Assembly: GCA_900317055.1 (NCBI GenBank)
Contig: ONFF01000014.1
Coordinates: 1-64,000 of the forward strand
DNA from: an uncultured Bacteroidales bacterium
GTDB taxonomy: Bacteria; Bacteroidota; Bacteroidia; Bacteroidales; F082
Length of the DNA stretch: 64,000 bases
Reading direction: 5' to 3'
The notes beneath the pieces were generated by a model that was not told the DNA's origin, made no database searches, and was given only the letters and a program-made list of their open reading frames with translations. Shown piece after piece: positions 43,714 through 51,948 of this stretch. Each line of letters begins with the position of its first letter. Within the stretch, counting starts at the first letter, position 1. The translations under genes and the position numbers were made by a program.

Positions 43714-44250
43714 TTACGCGTTTTTACCCATTTCGTATGCCTCCTGCAACTTGGCACTGCCTTCAATCTCTTTCGGACCGCCCACGCCACCGCAGAAGAT
43801 ATGGCCTTTAAGACTTGACTTGCCGTAGCAGTCGATCCAGCCCTGCAGACCGCTTTCGGCGCGCTTCGGCACGAACTCCTCGTTCTCGGCAGCCGTGGTC
43901 AGCAGATAGATGTCGCGGAATTTGTAATCCTTGGGGTACATGGCGTTCATGCGGTCGATGAGGGTCTTCATCTGGCCGCTCATCTCGTAGTAGTAGATGG
44001 GCGTGGCCCAGCAGACCACATCGGCGTTCAATACGCTTGCCATGATGGCGGGCACATCGTCCTTGATGACGCACGCGCCCGTCTTTTGGCACGATAGGCA
44101 GCCGATGCAAAACTTGATTTCCTTGCCTCTCAACGAGACGAGTTCCACTTGATGCCCAGCAGCTTCTGCGCCCTTGGCAAATTGCTCCGCTAAAGCGTAA
44201 CTGTTCGAGCCGGGGCGGAGACTGGTTGAAATAACGATTACTTTTTTCAT
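43714..44250 (-). CDS. NAD(P)H-dependent flavodoxin family oxidoreductase
   Basis: 178 residues. Begins VIVISTSLRPGSNSYALAEQ, the FMN phosphate loop of the iron-sulfur flavoprotein group. A CIGCLSCQKTGAC cluster follows at residues 48-60 and WATPIYYYEMSGQMKTLIDR is the second flavin-binding block. The start codon overlaps the upstream acetyltransferase stop by four bases, so translation is coupled. Last gene of the redox operon before a terminator. Confidence 0.88.
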   Translation of the reverse strand: MKKVIVISTSLRPGSNSYALAEQFAKGAEAAGHQVELVSLRGKEIKFCIGCLSCQKTGACVIKDDVPAIMASVLNADVVCWATPIYYYEMSGQMKTLIDRMNAMYPKDYKFRDIYLLTTAAENEEFVPKRAESGLQGWIDCYGKSSLKGHIFCGGVGGPKEIEGSAKLQEAYEMGKNA

Positions 44251-44891
44251 ATATTTATCTTTCTGATTAACGATAGATTACCACTTGACAAGGCCTCGAA
44301 ATTGGCCTCAATCCTCTCAATGTTCCAATCCCACCATTTCAGTTCCAGCAGATAAGCGATGAATTCGTCGTCGAAGCGCTTCCTGACCACACGGCAAGGG
44401 TTACCCACGGCGACAGCGTATGGAGGAATGTCCGAGGCCACCACCGAGTTGGCTCCGATAATGGCTCCGTCGCCAATATGGACACCTGGCATGATAGTGA
44501 CATGCTGACCAATCCAAACGTCGTTGCCCACAATGGTATCGCCTTTCAGAGGCAATTCATCTTTCACTGGAGCAATTGCGCTGCCCCAGTCACCGCCTAT
44601 GACATAAAACGGATAAGTCGTCACGCCGTCCATCCTGTGGTTGGCACCATTCATCACAAACTCCACCCCTTTGGCGATGGCGCAGAACTTGCCGATAATC
44701 AGCCGGTCGCCAATGAAGTCGTAGAAATGGGTGACATGCTTCTCGAATTGGTCGGCACCATCCACGTCATCGTAATAGGTATAGTCGCCGATGATGATAC
44801 GCGGATTCTTTACCACATTCTTGATGAAGCAGAGGCTTGGAATGTTGGGGTTTGGGAAAACCTCGTTGGGGTTAGGCCTGCCTTGTCCCAT
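44247..44891 (-). CDS. Xenobiotic acetyltransferase-like protein (Vat/CatB family, left-handed beta-helix)
   Basis: 214 residues from the ATG at 44891 (MGQGRPNPNEVFPNPNI); upstream residues belong to leader. Hexapeptide repeats form the beta-helix (GDTIVGNDVWIGQHVTIMPG, HIGDGAIIGANSVVASDIPP). The catalytic histidine is in ANHRMDG, and VIGGDWG and YTYYDDVDG match the Vat/CatB group. Such enzymes acetylate streptogramins, chloramphenicol or sugars; resistance is not shown by sequence alone. Co-transcribed with two flavodoxin-type genes, 10 bases after the upstream one. Confidence 0.85.
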   Translation of the reverse strand: MGQGRPNPNEVFPNPNIPSLCFIKNVVKNPRIIIGDYTYYDDVDGADQFEKHVTHFYDFIGDRLIIGKFCAIAKGVEFVMNGANHRMDGVTTYPFYVIGGDWGSAIAPVKDELPLKGDTIVGNDVWIGQHVTIMPGVHIGDGAIIGANSVVASDIPPYAVAVGNPCRVVRKRFDDEFIAYLLELKWWDWNIERIEANFEALSSGNLSLIRKINI

Positions 44892-44901
44892 ATTGAATTG
44901 T

Positions 44902-45519
44902 TTATCGTATGAAATTGGTGTATTTCGTCTCTTCCTTTTCAGGTAGTCCATTGCGCTCGCGCTCGGCGGAGATGGCGCGCATGATGAAGGCCATGTTGCG
45001 GCCCAAAATGCGCATGATTTGCACGCCTTCTTCGTCTTGCATCACGTCTTCAGCGGAGTGGCCATGCACCATGTTCCAATAGCGACTGCTCACGACAGGC
45101 ATCTCGCTGATGGTGAAATACTTGTTGAGCCGGTCGAAAGCGGCTGTGGTGCCGCCACGTCGTGCCGAGACTACGGCCGCGCCCACTTTCATCCGTTTGT
45201 CAAAAGGCGTGCTGAAAAACAGTCGGTCGAGCAGGTTGGTAAGCGTTCCATTGGGACCGGCGTAATACACCGGCGAGCCGACCACAAGGCCGTCGGCTTG
45301 TTCAAACTTGGGTGCCACTTCATTCACCATATCGTTGAACACGCAATGCCCCAATTCGGCGCATTTGCCGCAGGCGATGCAGCCTCGGATGTCTTTGTTT
45401 CCGACATGGACAATTTCAGTTTCTATGCCATTCTTCTGTAATTCTTCCGCCACAATGTTCAAGGCGGTGAAGGTGCAGCTGTTGGCGTGTGGGCTGCCGT
45501 TGATGAGGAGTGCTTTCAT
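44902..45519 (-). CDS. NAD(P)H-dependent flavodoxin family oxidoreductase
   Basis: 205 residues. Starts KALLINGSPHANSCTFTALN, an FMN-binding loop, with CIACGKCAELGHC at about 50-62 and LVVGSPVYYAGPNGTLTNLL. Paralogous in plan to the gene at 43714-44250. The later ARRGGTTAAFDRLNKYF is characteristic of the iron-sulfur flavoprotein-like NADPH reductases. First of a three-gene block with the acetyltransferase. Confidence 0.88.
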   Translation of the reverse strand: MKALLINGSPHANSCTFTALNIVAEELQKNGIETEIVHVGNKDIRGCIACGKCAELGHCVFNDMVNEVAPKFEQADGLVVGSPVYYAGPNGTLTNLLDRLFFSTPFDKRMKVGAAVVSARRGGTTAAFDRLNKYFTISEMPVVSSRYWNMVHGHSAEDVMQDEEGVQIMRILGRNMAFIMRAISAERERNGLPEKEETKYTNFIR

Positions 45520-45564
45520 TTGTGATTATTTTGCTGCAAAGGTATGAAATACTGGAATCTTCAT

Positions 45565-46413
45565 TTACCTGACCACTCGCGTAAACACAGGATTTTCGCC
45601 GTCTGCGACGGTCACATAAACCTTTAACTCTCCCGTAGGCATCCCAGGATTGTCCTCGCGTGGAAGATCCTCGGCTGTGAACAGGTATTCCGTGCCTCCC
45701 GGAATAGTACGTGAAGCCACAGTCTTGGCTTGAGCATGTAGCATCTGATAACCATCAACAGCGGCGTTGAAAATGGCCGCTTCTTCTTCGTTTACTGGAT
45801 GTTGCTCTGGGAAGTCCTCCAACTTTACAAATTCTCCTTCAAGGAAGCCGCTTGCCTTCAGGAATTGGTCGATTTCTTTGGGTGCGGCATCGAGTCGGGC
45901 GGCACGCACACCATAACCGGGAAGGATTTCCGCTTTAGGCTGTGCCTCGGCCAAATCCTTCATGCTTGACTCCAGTCCGCCACTGCCGAAGGTGCAGAAT
46001 GGGACAACTTTCTTGCCGCTCAAGTCCACTTGACTCAAGAAGGTAATCACGGGCGGTGCGTATGTGCCGAACCACACGGGATAGCCGAGGAACACCACAT
46101 CGTATTTGGCGATGTCGGCTGCCAACGGCTGAATCTCGGGAGAAATGCCTTGTTCGCGATCTTGCTTGCAACGTTCGATGGTGGCTTGGAAATCCTCATC
46201 GTAGGGTTTCGTGGGGACAATCTCCTCAATGTCGGCACCGAGCCGTGTGGCGATTTCGGTCGCTACGGCTTTCGTGTTCGACGTTTGGGAGTAGTAGAGC
46301 ACCAGCACTTTAGGGGGTTCTGCCTTTGGGACTTCTTCCTTTTGGTTTTCCTTTTTCGGACCGCAGGAAACGGCGGCCATCGCTACGATGGCGAGAATGA
46401 GTAATCTTTTCAT
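45565..46413 (-). CDS. Flavodoxin lipoprotein
   Basis: 282 residues from the ATG at 46413, with lipobox AAVSC. The flavodoxin domain runs from VLVLYYSQTSNTKAVATEIA (FMN phosphate loop) through FLGYPVWFGTYAPPVITFL to PFCTFGSGGLESSMKDL. A C-terminal extension of about 90 residues (from EEEAAIFNAAVDGYQML) is of a kind seen in Bacteroidales. An extracytoplasmic flavodoxin is unusual and suggests electron transfer in the envelope. It follows the glutathione peroxidase gene by 13 bases. Confidence 0.86.
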   Translation of the reverse strand: MKRLLILAIVAMAAVSCGPKKENQKEEVPKAEPPKVLVLYYSQTSNTKAVATEIATRLGADIEEIVPTKPYDEDFQATIERCKQDREQGISPEIQPLAADIAKYDVVFLGYPVWFGTYAPPVITFLSQVDLSGKKVVPFCTFGSGGLESSMKDLAEAQPKAEILPGYGVRAARLDAAPKEIDQFLKASGFLEGEFVKLEDFPEQHPVNEEEAAIFNAAVDGYQMLHAQAKTVASRTIPGGTEYLFTAEDLPREDNPGMPTGELKVYVTVADGENPVFTRVVR

Positions 46414-46426
46414 TTTGAATTGAGTT

Positions 46427-47101
46427 TTATTCATTGACTTTCAAAAGCTCTTGTATGGCTTCTTCCATCATGTCGGGCGTCACCATAGGCTCGAAGCGGA
46501 GGATGGTCTTGCCGTCTTTGGAGACCAGGAACTTGCCAAAGTTCCAGCGGATGGCGTCACCTTGGTCGAAGCCCGTGCCGGTCTTTTGGTGAATCTCGTC
46601 GAGCATTGTCGCAAACTCCTCGGTGCCCTCGGGATAGCCCTTGAAAGGCGCTTGTTTCTTGAGGTAGGTGTAAAGCGGACTCTCCGCCTCGCCGTTGACG
46701 TCAATCTTGTCGAACAATGGGAAGGTGACTTTGTAGTTCAGTGAGCAGAAGCTTTGAATCTCCTCATTGGTGCCAGGCTCTTGGCCCAAGAATTGGTTGC
46801 ATGGGAAACCAAGAATCTCCAGACCTTGGTCTTTGTACTTCTGATAAAGAGCTTCAAGGCCTTCGTACTGCGGGGTCAGTCCGCATTTGCTGGCCACATT
46901 GACGATGAGCAGCACCTTGCCCTTGTAGTTGGCTAGCGACACATCGCTTCCGTCCATGTCTTTGACTGTGATGTCGTAGATGCCACTGGTCTGCTCGACC
47001 ACGGGCTCTGGTTCGGGCGTCACTTGTGTGGTCTTGTTGTTCGGGTTGTTGCAGCTAGCCATCATCAAGGCCACTGCTGCGAGAAAGAATAGTTTTTTCA
47101 T
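46427..47101 (-). CDS. Glutathione peroxidase family lipoprotein
   Basis: 224 residues with lipobox LMMASC. Core motifs: [18 protein letters not shown] (peroxidatic Cys), ILGFPCNQF, and [14 protein letters not shown]. Related to the exported copy at 32771-33394 but more distant in its N-terminus. Thioredoxin-type reductants are expected. It is between the alcohol dehydrogenase and the flavodoxin lipoprotein, which may donate electrons. Confidence 0.92.
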   Translation of the reverse strand: MKKLFFLAAVALMMASCNNPNNKTTQVTPEPEPVVEQTSGIYDITVKDMDGSDVSLANYKGKVLLIVNVASKCGLTPQYEGLEALYQKYKDQGLEILGFPCNQFLGQEPGTNEEIQSFCSLNYKVTFPLFDKIDVNGEAESPLYTYLKKQAPFKGYPEGTEEFATMLDEIHQKTGTGFDQGDAIRWNFGKFLVSKDGKTILRFEPMVTPDMMEEAIQELLKVNE

Positions 47102-47119
47102 ATTGAATAGGATTTAAGT

Positions 47120-48298
47120 TCATTTCATACACATCTCAAAGATCTTCTCCACGTCGGCCTGCTGCAAGGGCTTGAAGCCGGGCATGGTACCACCACCGAC
47201 GGTTTTCTTGGCCATCACGGCGAAGTGGGTGCGGTCGATGCCTACCTCGGGGAAGGTGCGTTTCAGCTGCAAGGTGTTGAAGAGGAAGTCGCTCAACTTG
47301 TCAATGGCTTGATGGGCGATGTCCATCGGAGGCAGGGTCGGGTCGATGCCGAAGACGTTGGTGCCAAACTGGACATATTTCGAGACGGTGGTTTCGTCGA
47401 GGCAATACTCCATCCAGCGTGGAGTGAGGATGGCGAGGCCGAGGCCGTGTGTGATGTCGTAGAAGGCCGACAGTTCGTGTTCCATTGGATGGCAACTCCA
47501 GGCTTTGCGTTTACCGCCGTTCACGAAGCCGTTGATGGCCCATGAGGAGGCCCACATCAGGTTGGCGCGCGCCTCATAATTGTCGGGTTCTCGCATGGCG
47601 ATGGGGGCGAAGCGGATGACGGTCTTCATCAAGCCCTCCATGAAGCAGTCAAGCATGTAGAGGTCCTGGTCCATGGTGAAATAGACCTCGAAGAGGTGCG
47701 AAAGGATGTCGGCTGAGCCACAAGCGGTCTGATAGGGGCTGACGCTGAAGGTGATGCTCGGGTCGAGGAAGGAGGCCTTGGGCAACATGTTGGGGTCCAG
47801 ACGACCGATCTTGTCGTTGGTCTCGGGGTTGCTGATGACGGCAGCCGTGTCCATCTCTGAGCCTGTGGCAGCGAGTGTCAGGATGCTGACGATGGGCAGG
47901 GCGCGCTCGATGGGGGCACGCTTGCTGAGGTCGAGGAAGTCCCAGGGGTCGTGGTCGACACAGGCACCGGCGGCCATGATCTTGGTGGCATCGATGGTGG
48001 AGCCACCGCCCACAGCTAACAACACATCAATGTTGTGCTCTTTGCACATCTGCACGCCTTTGCGCACGGAGCCGATGCGTGGGTTAGGTTCGATGCCCGA
48101 GAGTTCGAACAGTTCGAGTCCGGCTTCTTTTATTTCTTTTACCACACGGTCATACAACCCCATCTTCTTGATGGAGCCGCCGCCGTAGGTCATCAGCACG
48201 CGTGTGCCATATTTTTTGAGTTCTGCGCCAAGGTGTTTCAGTTGGTCGCGTCCGAAGTAAATCCTTACGGGAATGTCATAAATGAAATCGTTGATCAT
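47120..48298 (-). CDS. Iron-containing alcohol dehydrogenase (YqhD/butanol dehydrogenase type)
   Basis: 392 residues from the ATG at 48298 (MINDFIYDIPVRIYFGRDQL); the longer frame to 48823 is a shadow of the upstream gene. Rossmann-type NADPH binding shows in YGGGSIKKMGLYDRV, LLAVGGGSTIDATK and ILTLAATGSEMD. Metal-binding residues lie in the PHMEHELSAFYD-like region (HPMEHELSAFYDITHGLGLA). It reduces aldehydes, including toxic ones formed under oxidative stress, to alcohols. Same operon as the peroxidase (18 bases). Confidence 0.92.
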   Translation of the reverse strand: MINDFIYDIPVRIYFGRDQLKHLGAELKKYGTRVLMTYGGGSIKKMGLYDRVVKEIKEAGLELFELSGIEPNPRIGSVRKGVQMCKEHNIDVLLAVGGGSTIDATKIMAAGACVDHDPWDFLDLSKRAPIERALPIVSILTLAATGSEMDTAAVISNPETNDKIGRLDPNMLPKASFLDPSITFSVSPYQTACGSADILSHLFEVYFTMDQDLYMLDCFMEGLMKTVIRFAPIAMREPDNYEARANLMWASSWAINGFVNGGKRKAWSCHPMEHELSAFYDITHGLGLAILTPRWMEYCLDETTVSKYVQFGTNVFGIDPTLPPMDIAHQAIDKLSDFLFNTLQLKRTFPEVGIDRTHFAVMAKKTVGGGTMPGFKPLQQADVEKIFEMCMK

Positions 48299-48330
48299 TG
48301 TGTTTATATTTTGAGATGAATAATCATAGT

Positions 48331-48984
48331 TTATTTCAGCACCTTCAGAACCTGCTTCCGTGAGGCTGTTCCATCCGTCAGTTTCGTGATGTGGTCGACT
48401 AAGAACTCCAGCGACTCCTCGGGGGTGCGGTCGGTGTGGAGCGTGGTGAAGTCTTCGAACAGCGACTCGGGTGTGCAGAAATACGACACTTGCCAGCCGT
48501 TGTAAACCTGCTCGGGTCCACGATACACCCGCTCGATGGCTCCCGTGACGACGCGACATTGCTGCATCAGCTTGCCTATGGCTGCGTCGGCTTGGCCTTT
48601 CTTCACGCCAAGTAAGTTGCGTACCTCTTTGATGGTGATGCTGCCTTGCTTTTCGAGATAATCCATGATGCGCTCGCCGTTCTTGTCGGGCGTTGTCGTG
48701 GCGCGACGGACATTCATCAGTTCGCGGTAGAATGGAACCGTCGCGAAGGCGGCTTTTCCTCCACAGAGGAACTTTCCGTAGGCGATGCCGCCGTTTTGGA
48801 GGCAGTCGATCTTCCAGTCCCACGGCCCGAGCGAGTCCTCCTCGCCGTCAAACCAAAACCCAGGCTGTGTGAGTTCCTTGATGGAATAGCCCGGGATGGC
48901 GCTGGTGAAAAACGGCACAATGCCCAGCTCGCAAATGGCTCGCTCCATTGTTTCTGGACTGGATATTTGGTAGTTTAAGACCAT
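48331..48984 (-). CDS. Winged-helix protein, AlkZ/YcaQ-related (tentative)
   Basis: 217 residues. I do not recognise the family with certainty. The C-terminal part holds a winged helix (GERIMDYLEKQGSITIKEVR, then QADAAIGKLMQQCRVVTG) followed by a YRGPEQVYNGWQVSYF strand region, reminiscent of AlkZ-type DNA glycosylases. The N-terminal part has GFWFDGEEDSLGPWDWK and AYGKFLCGGKAAF. It precedes the alcohol dehydrogenase by 32 bases on the same strand. It may be a DNA-repair or regulatory protein. Confidence 0.55.
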   Translation of the reverse strand: MVLNYQISSPETMERAICELGIVPFFTSAIPGYSIKELTQPGFWFDGEEDSLGPWDWKIDCLQNGGIAYGKFLCGGKAAFATVPFYRELMNVRRATTTPDKNGERIMDYLEKQGSITIKEVRNLLGVKKGQADAAIGKLMQQCRVVTGAIERVYRGPEQVYNGWQVSYFCTPESLFEDFTTLHTDRTPEESLEFLVDHITKLTDGTASRKQVLKVLK

Positions 48985-49025
48985 GAGCAGAATTGTTTAG
49001 ATGCGATTTTTTAGCTGTCAGCAGT

Positions 49026-49068
49026 CAGCTATCAGCTTTCAGCCTCGTTGCTACCAAGCTGATAGCTG
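49026..49068. repeat. Perfect 13-base inverted repeat
   Basis: CAGCTATCAGCTT (49026-49038) pairs with AAGCTGATAGCTG (49056-49068). It lies just after the stop of the beta-lactamase-fold gene and may end its transcript; a TTTT run occurs 10 bases beyond on the minus strand. Confidence 0.6.
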
Positions 49069-49076
49069 ATAGCTGT

Positions 49077-50018
49077 TCACGCCTTATTAAACTTCTCCTT
49101 GCCTTGCTTGCAGCGCGGGCATTTCCAGTCGTCGGGAAGGTCTTCGAAAGCCACGCCATCGTGCTCAGCGGGGTCATAGACATAACCGCAGATGGAGCAG
49201 ATGTACTTACCAGAGGCCTCTTTTTTTGTGAAGTTCACTTCGGCAAGGACGGTCGGCACGGGGTGGTCGAGGTCTATCACGCGTTTGGTTTCCAAGTTTT
49301 CATAGCCTTGTGGCGAGTGGGTGGAGAGATAGACCGTGGGGTTGTTGCGCACGAACTCGCGCACACGATTCAAGGTCTCGCGGGCGGCTGACAGGTCGTC
49401 GTACACCACAGAAAGTTTGTTCTCATACAAAGCCTCGTCCACGTAGGTGATGTCGCCTTGGAACATATAGAACAAGCCTTCGTTCTCGGCAATCACGAGG
49501 CTGTTGCCGTTAGTGTGTCCTTTGGCCTTGATGAACCACACGCCGTCACAGATCTTCTGGCTGTCGGGAAAGTTGTGATATGCCCCGTCGGTAAAGCTCA
49601 CTGGCACCAGGTTGGGTAAACCCTGCAACTCGGCAGCCTGCATTTCGTCGGCATTCACATAGATTTTCGCATTCGGGAACGAACGGAGCTCGCCACTATG
49701 GTCGGCATGCTTGTGCGTGAGCAGGATTTTGGTCACTTGTTCTGGCTTGTAGCCCAATGCGGCCAAAGCATCCATATAGTTGCAGATGTCCTTGCCGGTG
49801 AAAGCAAGTGAGTTCTCATCGGGGTTTTCCTCCGGTGTGCCAGCAGGAAGCCCCGTATCCACCAAAATCACCTCCGAGCCCATGTCAATCACATAGTTCT
49901 GCAAGCTGCCGCGATAGCGGATGTTGCGGTCGAACTTATCGGGGCCTTCTTCGCCGCCAAAGGCAAAGGGCTGGGTATAGAACCCCTCTTTTCTGAATTT
50001 TACTGCTTTGATGTCCAT
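49077..50018 (-). CDS. Metallo-beta-lactamase fold protein fused to rubredoxin
   Basis: 313 residues. The first 250 form a beta-lactamase-fold hydrolase with [11 protein letters not shown], the metal motif [13 protein letters not shown] (THxHxDH) at about residue 100, a KGHTNGNS histidine and [10 protein letters not shown]. The last 50 are a rubredoxin, [15 protein letters not shown] plus [10 protein letters not shown], with both CxxC pairs. The architecture resembles flavorubredoxins without a flavodoxin domain. Rubredoxin could pass electrons for oxygen, nitric oxide or peroxide reduction. It lies next to the redox operon. Confidence 0.85.
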   Translation of the reverse strand: MDIKAVKFRKEGFYTQPFAFGGEEGPDKFDRNIRYRGSLQNYVIDMGSEVILVDTGLPAGTPEENPDENSLAFTGKDICNYMDALAALGYKPEQVTKILLTHKHADHSGELRSFPNAKIYVNADEMQAAELQGLPNLVPVSFTDGAYHNFPDSQKICDGVWFIKAKGHTNGNSLVIAENEGLFYMFQGDITYVDEALYENKLSVVYDDLSAARETLNRVREFVRNNPTVYLSTHSPQGYENLETKRVIDLDHPVPTVLAEVNFTKKEASGKYICSICGYVYDPAEHDGVAFEDLPDDWKCPRCKQGKEKFNKA

Positions 50019-50164
50019 ATTCGATTAAGTTTAGTTTCATTTTAGGTGACAAAGATACAAAAAACCGCAATTCGGGCTATGTCTCAATTGCAGATTATTG
50101 CGATGAAAAACAATTCAACTTTTTCATTTTTATCGGAAATTTCCCCGAATAACTAGGAAACAAA

Positions 50165-50194
50165 TTTGTTATTGAAAATTATTGCGTATTTTTG
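50165..50194 (+). promoter_or_regulatory. Bacteroidetes-type promoter for the DUF4143 ATPase
   Basis: TTTG (50165-50168), 18 bases, TATTTTTG (50187-50194), 20 bases before the ATG at 50214. Confidence 0.65.
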
Positions 50195-50213
50195 CAAAAA
50201 TTTTCAGTAGCAA

Positions 50214-51470
50214 ATGAAGGAAGTACAGAGAACAGATTATATTCAATGGCTTGATCGGAAAAAAGGCAATGGGCTGGTAAAAATCATTACTGGTGTGCGT
50301 CGATGCGGCAAGTCGTATCTTTTGTTCACACTTTTCAAAAGGCATTTGGTTGAACAAGGAATAGGCGAAGATCATATCGTAGCCTTGGCTTTAGATGATT
50401 TTGCAAACAGACAATACCAAGATGCTGACACTTTGTACAACTATGTTAAGTCGAGAATCACGGACGATGACCAATATTATGTCTTGTTGGATGAGATTCA
50501 ACTTGTGACCGGTTTTGAGGCCGTGTTGAATGGCTTTTTGCATATCCCCAATATTGATATTTATGTAACGGGTAGTAACTCCAAGTTTCTTTCATCGGAT
50601 ATTGTGACCGAGTTTCGCGGGCGCGGTGACGAGATTAGGGTTTATCCGTTCAGTTTTGCCGAAGTGCATGAGATTTTTGAAGGAGACAAACATCGAGCAT
50701 GGTCTGCTTACTGCCGTTATGGAGGGATGCCCCTCGTATGGGCAGCCCAAACCAGCCAAGACAGAGAACAGTATCTAAAAAACCTATTTGAGCAAGTTTA
50801 CATTTCGGACATCATCAATCGTCATGACTTGCGCGGAAAATCCGAAATTGGTTACATTGTCAATATTCTTGCCTCATCAGTCGGTTCTCTGACAAACCCA
50901 TTGCGCTTGACCAATACATTCAAATCCGAATTGGGACTCAGCATTTCGCAAAACACTGTGAATTCGTACATCGAGTATCTTGTGGATTCGTTTCTAATCG
51001 GGAAAGTCAATCGATACGATGTCAAAGGACTGCGGTATATCTCTTCTCCTTTGAAATATTATTTTACCGATGTGGGCATGCGCAATGCAAGGCTGAATTT
51101 CCGCCAACAAGACGACTCTCATATCATGGAGAACATAATATACAATGAGTTGCTTCGCCGAAGATTCAGTGTCGATGTAGGTTGTGTTACAGTCAATGTA
51201 AAGGCAGAGAATGGAAAAATGGTGAGAAAACAGTTGGAGGTGGATTTTATTGCTAACAGCGGAGACAAACGATACTACATCCAGTCGGCATTCGATGTGC
51301 CTACTACAGAGAAGCGTGAACAAGAAGAACGCTCCCTTCTCAACATCAATGACTCTTTCAAGAAAATCATCGTTCAGCAGTCCATAGTCGAACCATGGCA
51401 TAGTCAACAGGGGGTGCTTTACATTGGAATTGAGGATTTTCTACTAAATGCCGAAAGTATGGATTTGTAA
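50214..51470 (+). CDS. AAA ATPase with DUF4143 domain
   Basis: 418 residues. The Walker A is ITGVRRCGKSYLL near residue 26; Walker B LLDEIQLVTGFEAVLNGFL near 95; TGSNSKFLSSD is sensor 1. The C-terminal DUF4143 domain includes YYFTDVGMRNARLNFRQQDD and a nuclease-like QLEVDFIAN stretch (DFIA). These ATPases are common in mobile and defence regions of Bacteroidales with no settled role. It has its own promoter; the next gene is 478 bases away. A related gene at 61622-62229 has lost about 220 residues. Confidence 0.88.
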   Translation: MKEVQRTDYIQWLDRKKGNGLVKIITGVRRCGKSYLLFTLFKRHLVEQGIGEDHIVALALDDFANRQYQDADTLYNYVKSRITDDDQYYVLLDEIQLVTGFEAVLNGFLHIPNIDIYVTGSNSKFLSSDIVTEFRGRGDEIRVYPFSFAEVHEIFEGDKHRAWSAYCRYGGMPLVWAAQTSQDREQYLKNLFEQVYISDIINRHDLRGKSEIGYIVNILASSVGSLTNPLRLTNTFKSELGLSISQNTVNSYIEYLVDSFLIGKVNRYDVKGLRYISSPLKYYFTDVGMRNARLNFRQQDDSHIMENIIYNELLRRRFSVDVGCVTVNVKAENGKMVRKQLEVDFIANSGDKRYYIQSAFDVPTTEKREQEERSLLNINDSFKKIIVQQSIVEPWHSQQGVLYIGIEDFLLNAESMDL

Positions 51471-51948
51471 AAGCCATTGCGCCGTCACCGAAATGACCAT
51501 TACGCGGAGGTGATTTTGGGGATGGTGAGGTGAAAAAGGATTATTGTTTTGATGTTATCTTTTTCATACTTTTTTCCATTTTTTTCCGCAAAAACAGTCA
51601 CCCCGAACCGCTCAATGCCAATTGTCTATAAGGTTTTGAACTTTTTTGTTCAACATTTTCCAAAGTTTGCCTATCTTTGCCCTCATCAACCCAAAAAGAA
51701 CATACCAACACAGAAGATAACTGATTATATAACATATTGATATAAAGCGTTTTTGCTTTTCAAGTATTTCCGAAATCTGGACAATTTCGAATAGTACCAC
51801 AGAAAGTAAAAACGTCCGCGGTGTAGCCGTGGACGTTCTGTTGGTACTATAGGCAGTCCAGAGCCTCGGAAATAGACAGAAGTCCGCGGCTCTTTTTAAT
51901 GTGTTCTTCTCAAATGAATTGCGAAAATGCAATTTGAGGAGGTACACA
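51471..51948 (+). promoter_or_regulatory. Long leader with competing hairpins before the methyltransferase gene
   Basis: No gene fits this 478-base gap. A TATCTTTG box lies at 51672-51679 with TTTG 23 bases upstream. About 130 bases further on, AACGTCCGCGG (51811-51821) pairs with CCGTGGACGTT (51827-51837). A second stem, AGAGCCTCGGA (51860-51870) with TCCGCGGCTCT (51883-51893), ends in a T-run and looks like a terminator. GTCCGCGG occurs in both stems, so the CCGTGGAC strand could pair with either, allowing attenuation. Confidence 0.5.
51860..51897 (+). terminator. Terminator-like stem in the leader of the methyltransferase operon
   Basis: AGAGCC-T-CGGA pairs with TCCG-C-GGCTCT over a 12-base loop, then TTTTT. 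It lies 52 bases before the start codon of the operon. Confidence 0.65.

Noticed and set aside
44247-44891. Streptogramin or chloramphenicol resistance gene
   Set aside because: Fold fits Vat/CatB, but many such proteins acetylate other substrates; sequence alone does not show resistance. The same applies to the CAT-like gene at 62277-62900.
48299-48823. N-terminal extension of the alcohol dehydrogenase
   Set aside because: The extra 175 residues are Arg/His-rich translation of the opposite frame of the upstream gene; the family starts at MINDFIYDIP.
50058-50103. A third copy of the terminator-promoter cassette
   Set aside because: It shares CCGCAATTCGGGC and a TATCTTTG box, but spacing and stem differ, and there is no gene upstream to terminate on that strand.
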